Shown here piece by piece: positions 50,501-59,500 of a stretch of DNA of 64,000 nucleotides. The stretch covers positions 8,145,012-8,209,011 of the forward strand of contig OZ024809.1 in the NCBI GenBank assembly GCA_964017045.1. Direction: 5' to 3'. The position numbers and the translations under genes were made by a program. The first letter of the stretch is position 1, and every line of letters begins with the position of its first letter. The notes under the pieces were generated by a model, which saw only the letters and a list, made by a program, of their open reading frames with translations, was not told where the DNA came from and did not search any database. The stretch is from Omphiscola glabra (lineage: Eukaryota; Mollusca; Gastropoda; Lymnaeidae).

Positions 50501-53500
50501 TCTCAGTCACAGGACTCACCACCAAAAAGTTTTTATGACTTTCATTTGAGATCAAGTCAACCACCAAATGAAAACTTAAGTTTGAAATCAAGTCAGCCAC
50601 CAAATGAAAACGTAAGTTTGAAATCAAGTCAGCCACCAAATGAAAACTTGAGTTTGAAATCAAGTCAGCCACCAAATGAAAACGTAAGTTTGAAATCAAG
50701 TCAGCCACCAAATGAAAACTTAAGTTTGAAATCAAGTCAGCCACATAATGAAAACTTGAGCCCAACAGTGGAAATCTCTGTTGTTTGTTCTGCTTCCATT
50801 CCGTCACCAAAACCATGTTCTTCAGCATCAAGCTTCTCTGTACTGTATTCCAGGAATGCTGGGAAAGGATACTGCCAACAAAGTGCAGATTCAGGTTTTG
50901 TGTCTATCCAGTCATCTGTGGCATCCATGTCACGCTTTAGAGATTTCCATGCTCCATCACCAGGTGTCACAGCCAGCGACCCTCCAGGTGTCACAGCCAG
51001 TGACCCGCCAGGTGTCACAGCCAGTGGCCAACCAGGTGTCACAGCCAGTGGTGACATGACAAGAAAGGTGGATGAAACCACCAGCACTGCACCTGAAACT
51101 TACCATTGTAAAACTCGTAACATTCCAGTGTTCAAACTTGAAGCTACAGCACATCATAAATACCTTACTGACGACAAGGTGCCTGAAATAAAGAAAGACT
51201 GCACGGCAGCTAGATCTACATCAACCATTTCAAAGCCTAATATTTCTGTCCATTATGTTAACATGCCTCAAGAGGCCGTAAAATTTGACATGAAACAATC
51301 TTCAACTCAGAAGATTCACCGTACCTCTCATGCAGCAAGGGTTACCTCCCATGGAACTTCTAAAGAGATTCCCCCAAAATCAATCAAGTCTGGTACATCA
51401 AAGTCACCAGAGTGGCCAGCCGTCCCCTCGAAGCAAACCAAAGTGCCGAAGCCTGCTGAGAGGGATGTCGAGGCCGTGTCTGCCAGCTCTACGGAGTCGA
51501 TCCCTCATCTGTCTAGTGGAGCCAGTGGGCCCACCAAGTCTTCAGGCATCCCTAAGTTTAGAAGCTCATCAAAGAAATCGTACGATCCTGCCAAGTGCTC
51601 AGTGCCTGATTATTCTCATGGCAGGGGCAGGCAGGCAGATAAACCGGATGTGCTGCCTTGTTCTACCGACAAAGAGAAAGTCAAGATGGGCAAGAGTAAA
51701 AAGCAGAGTGCACGGGAACGAGATGAAAAGCTGTTCAGGGCACACAGAAGTCGGTACGTCTTCTCTGATGTCGCAGCACCACCTCGTGAGAGGAGGTCAC
51801 GGCACCCCAAGGAATTCACACCAGAGTCCCCACACAAGAGGCAAGGCAGGGGAGGTTCCAAGAAGAATGAGGAGAAGAGGCGGCCCAAGCACACAGAAGA
51901 ACCTGTGATAGAACAAGCCAGAGACTTCACAAAATCACCCAAATTTATTCGCTTTGTCAACACCCTGGCAGAGATCTCCTTGAGTCAAGCTGTCCTAGAA
52001 GGGGCTGAGATAGTCTCCCAGACGCCATTTTTTCAAGAGGAAATTTCAGACGAGGTTTACAATTGGTTTGCAAATAAGATCATCACTGAAGTATTTTTCC
52101 ACGTGATCTCAGAGATTGAAACCCGGGATTATGACCAGGACAGGCACTCGTCCTTGCATCTTGAGGAAATCGGAGCTTCTGGGGGAGTGGCCTCGGCCTT
52201 GGATAGCCAGGCAGACTCAGTCCTGCAGCCTCTGGGAGCTAGTGCAAGGGACAGTTTTGCCGATGAGGCAGGGTCGGCCCGGCCAAAATGTAAAGGTATT
52301 TTACCATCAAAATCAGACACGGCTGCCTCTGGTGTCAGTTTGAAGTCTGCGACTGGGCTGCAGAGGTCATCTGGTTCTTTGAAAATGGTTAAATTTAAAG
52401 AAGGTGTTGAAGAAGATCCAGGATGTTCTTCATCCAAACTAGCATATCCTCAGGCATTATACAGTAACCATTCTAAGGCAACAGCATTCCAGAGGATGGC
52501 CAGCAGCAGCATTCCTGTTCCAGTGAGGAGAAGAAGCAGTTTAGATCTTCCCCTGACATCACCCCCCACCTCAAGGACCAGTGGCGATCTTTCAGCTTTT
52601 CACACAGCAATGCCGCAGACCACGCTTCAGCCTATCAGTGTCCCCGGACATAGGCGGAGAAGTCTGACCAATGCAGAGTTGTCTCTTGATGCTTACCAGG
52701 CAGCCGCATCCATTGTTAACCAAGTTTTCCAGACCATATCAGACAGCATGGATGTCCAGGCTTTGAGTCCAGGGTCCTCCTGCTATCATGGGACCATTTC
52801 CTCATCTGATACAGGGGCTCATTCCACAGGTGAGAAGGATAGTTTTTTATTTGATGGTAGGCATGGCTATTTGTAGAGGGCTGAAACTTAGGTTCTGAAT
52901 TGCTTTGAGTACTGGACTATTATGATAAGGTCGGCTTTTGACTGACGCAACTCACAAGTTATGTTTACAACACAAACACCCCTTGGAACTTACACACAAT
53001 TAGGATTCTTATTACTAGACCAGAGATAAAAGATTGGTATATAAGTGAGATTTCTACATTGGACTTTAATCTTTACAGAAGAGCCTCTACAAGCCATTCA
53101 ATACAAATATAGACAAATCCAATGGATAAAATGGCGGGATATTTATGTATCCCTACTCAGTCCTACTTTAATCTGGGTAAATGCATGAATTAATTTGGTA
53201 ACCCAGGGAGGACGGGCACTAAGAATAAATTATTATATAGTACTTGGGCATCTTAAGCTTCTCATTTTTGTTGTTTAAAACCAATTATGATCAGTTTATT
53301 AATAAGACTTAATGTGTACATGAAACATATAGGTGAAGCCATAATAATAGTTATACAGAATACAAATGCAAACGTTTCAGCTAATATCTTCATAAGCTCA
53401 ACAGAAGAAAAAAATTCTTATATGTCTAGTATAAATTAATTGTACATAATGTATATACCGGTGTGTATATATATGTGCGTGTATATATATTTAAATCCTA

Positions 53501-56500
53501 CCTGAACATAAAAGAAAATAAAAAGAATGGTCACAAGTCCCTAACAAGAACAAAGCTCATAAAAATGGAAAGAAGTGGGTGGAAGTTAAATTATAACAAC
53601 CAGACAGGAAAAAGCACTACAGTTATGTACACTTGTGAATTTGGTTTATACCATATGGAGTCAACATACCAAGTCAGTTTAGAAATCCTTTGAGGCTTGT
53701 TCTCAGTCGATTTCTGCGACAAACCAGTCAGACCAATTCAATTCCTTAATAATAAAAGTACATCTGTAAGTAGGCCACAGCATGACAGATTTGCCAGTTG
53801 AGAATTACAGTTTTTAAAAAGTCATGTACTTGAAATGTATTGGTTTCAAATTGATTTTTATTCGATAATGTGGCAGCAATGCCTAGTTCAGTTGATCAAA
53901 AATAATAAAACCTTTTTTTCTTTTTCAATACATACATTTAAACTTTTGGTGAGATTCACACTTAGTGGGACATGTAGACCAAATTGTATTTGATGTTATC
54001 CCATGTGAGCGAGCACATGCTATCCAAGAGTTTAGTAGAGTTCTAATCATGGAACTTAAAGTAACCTTACATTTTTTTCCAGGAAGTAGAATTCACAGTC
54101 ACTATGACAGCTTTGCCTCCAATATTTTCTCAAGTTCATCAATGAAAGCTGCAGAGAGCCCGCGGCGGGCTCGTCGATCTGTCTCCCCGAGCATCGGTCT
54201 TTTCTTCAGGAAACCCATGAGTCGGGAAACGCTGACCAATGCTTACTTGAAGGTTGACCACAGCCCACAGATCAAGACCTATGAACGGCGCAGCAGTGAA
54301 CCGTGTCAGACGAGCGTCACACTCTCCCTGCAGGCTTTCAATAACAACAAGTTCAATGGCAGGACCGTTGAGGAGAAGATGAAGAAGCTGTCCAGGACGG
54401 ACGATGATATCGGGTGTGGGAAAACATGGCGCAGGGGCTCACTGGATGGCTACTCGTTTGATCAGAGGAGAAACTCGTGTGGATTTAAAGACCCGGTCCT
54501 GTCCAGGTTTGCTGAGGAACTAATGAAGGCGGACACATCAGTGCCAGAACTGGTGATAGTTGGTTCACATGCAAGTTCCTCTTCAACAGGTCAGTGCCAT
54601 TTAAGTTTCATTTTTTTACGTTAAAAACAATTAAAGTGTCATTCATTGCATTTAAGCAAAGTGTCATTCATTACATTTAAACAAAGTGTCATTCATTATA
54701 GTTAAGCAAAGTGTCATTCATTAAATTTAAACAAAGTGTCATTCATTACATTTACACAAAGTTTTATTCATTACATTTAAACAAAGTGTCATTCATCACC
54801 AAAATTTAGTGAGTCGTTTGCATAAATTAGCACCCATGAATATTTATTTCTCTGAATTAAAAGTATTGTAGCTCCTCTCAGTTACATATTTTGTCATCCT
54901 TGTGATCAACTTTCTTTTTGTCTAACCATTATCTTGTCATCAGTTTGGTCAAGTTTTTTCTTATAGATCCATTTTTTGTGTGGTTAAGGCTCAAGACGAA
55001 GCAGTGTGAGTGCATTTAGGGATTCTACCCTGGCTAACCTGGAGAATGAGCTGCTCAACACAAGTTTCACTAGGTCAGTCAGAAAACTTTTCTTAAATTT
55101 ATACTTTTGACTTCTTTCTTTCCATCCGAATTTTTTAAAATTTACATTGTAAATACCAGCTTGGTATTTTAATGCTTACATTGTAAACACCGGGTCATTA
55201 ATTTTGTATTTTAAGAATAATATCACATAACTTGTTCCAACAATGTCCCCCGCCCAGTGCCTGCAGCGTTTCCCAGTCATCAAGGTCACACCGGAGACAC
55301 CCACAGCTGGACAGATCTCGCAGCCGTGACTCCAGGCAGGGCAAGTCCGACAGCTCGGAGACTGAGTACTGGTTCCCACCACCCAAGTTTGTAGGAGATG
55401 AATTTCAACTGGAGTACAACAGACAGCACAGCCAGGAGGAGTTGCAGGTAGGGACCTTTAACATAATCTGTTATGTGCTGCACGTAGAGGGCTTTAATTG
55501 AATCTATTCTGTGCTAGCATGAGTACATTGGGGCCCATTTCTAGCCTTCTAATTTCAGTAGGTTAGATCAGATGTATAACTTAAGCATTAAATTATTGTG
55601 ATGAAATCATAGCTCACCAAAGTATAAGTAACATTCAGTCAGAAGTATTTGTAGGATTTATAATGTAAAAATAACTCCTTCATAATGTTTTTAAAAATTG
55701 ATTCTTCCGTTCAGGACTATGCCAGCTACTTTGCTGGTCGTGTAGTTCAAGAGGCAGTGTGTGTACTCCGATGTGACCCGGATTACATGAGCAGGGAGGA
55801 GCAGGATGTGGACATGTTTGCAGAGAACCTTACTGACCAGATAATGCGGGACGCCCTGATGGCCACCGTCCAAACCATCAGCTCCGGCTGCCCCACTGAA
55901 GCCAGCGGCAATAGTGGCAGCGAGGACAAACTGATGTCTGCCGTGTGGTCGATGTCAACATCCAACAAGCCTGGACAGGGTGGCGTGTATGGATCTCCAA
56001 CGTCTCGTGCACTTTCAAAACCCAGAAGCATTCCACAGAGAAAAGATTCCGTTCCAGACATTTCTGGTAAACCCCATTCATCCTATAGCCACAGGATAAG
56101 GTTTGGTCCTAATGGTGAAAGGAGGTCATCATCTTTCAGCGTTCCCCCACCACAGCAGTACCTTCATCCTACATTCAAGCCCACCTCTGAAGCTTGGGGG
56201 GGTGCCAGGCCTAAGAGCTCTCGCCCCAGTCAAACTGCTGGGTCACACTTGACACCAACTCAAACCAAAAGACATTCCTCACCTTCACCTTTTCAGTTTT
56301 GTTCATCTGTGTCTTACACATCGCCATCAACTTTACAAGTACCATCAAAAATGTCCCCTCGCCAGTACCTCAGTCTTGAAATGAGGAGCAAGTCAGAGTC
56401 AGGGCCCAGGTGCTCCAACAGACATCTTAGTGAAAGTCAGCATTGGGTAAGGTATTATAGATGTCCAACATACATCTCATTGAAAGTCATTATTGTGTAA

Positions 56501-59500
56501 AGTATTTCATAGGATCAATTGATGGCTGGACTCAATCTAGAGAAAAGTAGGGGGATTTAAACTTGACAAAAAAAAAAAAAAATAATGACATTTTGCTATG
56601 GATAGTGTGTGTGTGTGGGGGAGGGGGTACCTTCATACCAGGGTAGTGTGTATGGATGGGGCAGGAGCATACCAAAATGCTTCTTGCTCTTCCCTAAGTT
56701 GTACTGACTTGCCCATTGCCAGCAGTTAAATGATATGTGAGAACTTCTGCCTTGGCCTCTTCATACTGTCTGGAGTGGATACTATATGAACTTTTTAGAA
56801 AAAACTAAAACATGATTATACTTTAAGAATACATGAAATTAAGTATAAACATACCTTTAAATATCCTTTACATGAACTTTGCCTTTGTTCATGTGTTTCT
56901 GGCTGGGTGGCAAAATGTTCAAACTATCCAGCTGAAGCCTTGGCACATAGACTCGTTGCCAATGACAACACATTCTTGTTTATGTGTTTCTGGCTGGTTG
57001 GCAAAATGTTCAAACTATCCAGCTGAAGCCTTGGCACATAGACTCGTTGCCAATGACAACGCATTCTTGTTTATGTGTTTCTGGCTGGGTGGCAAAATGT
57101 TCAAACTATCCAGCTGAAGCCTTGGCACATAGACTCGTTGCCAATGACAACGCATTCTTGTTTATGTGTTTCTGGCTGGGTGGCAAAATGTTCAAACTAT
57201 CCAGCTGAAGCCTTGGCACATAGACTCGTTGCCAATGACAACACATTCTTGTTTATGTGTTTCTGGCTGGGTGGCAAAATGTTCAAACTATCCAGCTGAA
57301 GCCGTGGCACATAGACTCGTTGCCAATGACAACACATTCTTGTTTATGTGTTTCTGGCTGGGTGGCAAAATGTTCAAACTATCCAGCTGAAGCCTTGGCA
57401 CATAGACTCGTTGCCAATGACAACACATTCTTGTTTATGTGTTTCTGGCTGGGTGGCAAAATGTTCAAACTATCCAGCTGAAGCCGTGGCACATAGACTC
57501 GTTGCCAATGACAACGCATTCTTGTTTATGTGTTTCTGGCTGGGTGGCAAAATGTTCAAACTATCCAGCTGAAGCCTTGGCACATAGACTCGTTGCCAAT
57601 GACAACACATTCTTGTTTATGTGTTTCTGGCTGGGTGGCAAAATGTTCAAACTATCCAGCTGAAGCCGTGGCACATAGACTCATTGCCAATGACAACACA
57701 TTCTTGTTTATGTGTTTCTGGCTGGGTGGCAAAATGTTCAAACTATCCAGCTGAAGCCTTGGCACATAGACTCGTTGCCAATGACAACGCATTCTTGTTT
57801 ATGTGTTTCTGGCTGGGTGGCAAAATGTTCAAACTATCCAGCTGAAGCCTTGGCACATAGACTCGTTGCCAATGACAACACATTCTTGTTTATGTGTTTC
57901 TGGCTGGGTGGCAAAATGTTCAAACTATCCAGCTGAAGCCTTGGCACATAGACTCGTTGCCAATGACAACACATTCTTGTTTATGTGTTTCTGGCTGGGT
58001 GGCAAAATGTTCAAACTATCCAGCTGAAGCCTTGGCACATAGACTCGTTGCCAATGACAACACATTCTTGTTTATGTGTTTCTGGCTGGGTGGCAAAATG
58101 TTCAAACTATCCAGCTGAAGCCTTGGCACACAGACTCGTTGCCAATGACAACACATTCTTGTTTATGTGTTTCTGGCTGGGTGGCAAAATGTTCAAACTA
58201 TCCAGCTGAAACCGTGGCACACAGACTCGTTGCCAATGACAACGCATTCTTGTTTATGTGTTTCTGGCTGGGTGGCAAAATGTTCAAACTATCCAGCTGA
58301 AGCCTTGGCACACAGACTCGTTGCCAATGACAACGCATTCTTGTTTATGTGTTTCTGGCTGGGTGGCAAAATGTTCAAACTATCCAGCTGAAGCCTTGGC
58401 ACATAGACTCGTTGCCAATGACAACGCATTCTTGTTTATGTGTTTCTGGCTGGGTGGCAAAATGTTCAAACTATCCAGCTGAAGCCTTGGCACATAGACT
58501 CGTTGCCAATGACAACACATTCTTGTTTATGTGTTTCTGGCTGGGTGGCAAAATGTTCAAACTATCCAGCTGAAGCCTTGGCACATAGACTCGTTGCCAA
58601 TGACAACACATTCTTGTTTATGTGTTTCTGGCTGGGTGGCAAAATGTTCAAACTATCCAGCTGAAGCCTTGGCACATAGACTCGTTGCCAATGACAACAC
58701 ATTCTTGTTTATGTGTTTCTGGCTGGGTGGCAAAATGTTCAAACTATCCAGCTGAAGCCTTGGCACATAGACTCGTTGCCAATGACAACACATTCTTGTT
58801 TATGTGTTTCTGGCTGGGTGGCAAAATGTTCAAACTATCCAGCTGAAGCCTTGGCACATAGACTCGTTGCCAATGACAACGCATTCTTGTTTATGTGTTT
58901 CTGGCTGGGTGGCAAAATGTTCAAACTATCCAGCTGAAGCCTTGGCACATAGACTCGTTGCCAATGACAACACATTCTTGTTTATGTGTTTCTGGCTGGG
59001 TGGCAAAATGTTCAAACTATCCAGCTGAAGCCGTGGCACATAGACTCGTTGCCAATGACAACACATTCTTTCAAATTTTCCAACCCCATCCCCTAAACCC
59101 AAACCCAAAAAATAATTTTTCCTGATTTTCAAGGGGACGATGAAGGCATCGTGATGACACTGACTTCACGAAATAAATGGCCTTATAACAGATTCTTTTT
59201 AAAAAAAAATATTGCAAGTACGTTTGGTGCGTAATATTTTCTTTTGTTTTTCTGACATAGTTGGTGAAAGAAATTCATTAGAATATTAGTATAGTTCAGG
59301 GGTGTGGGAAAAAATGTGTGGTTGCGAGCCTGTGGGGGGAAGCAACACTAATTGGGATTCTTATTAGGTGTGTTACTTGAATGCATTTATTGTCAAATTT
59401 GCCCCCCCCCCCCCAAATTGCCCCATTTTTTACATTTTATAAAGGAATTATACCCAAAAAAATGTTTTTAAGGGTTGTTTAATTAAAATATGTCTGTTAA

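Noticed and set aside
53965..54082. Upstream extension of the exon 11 frame (starting MGHVDQIVFDVIP)
   Set aside because: It lies before the acceptor TTTTTTTCCAG at 54082 and is intron sequence; the join from 52829 to 54083 keeps the frame.
56833..59125. Ladder of identical 74-codon frames
   Set aside because: Each is the same shadow of the 91-bp intronic repeat.
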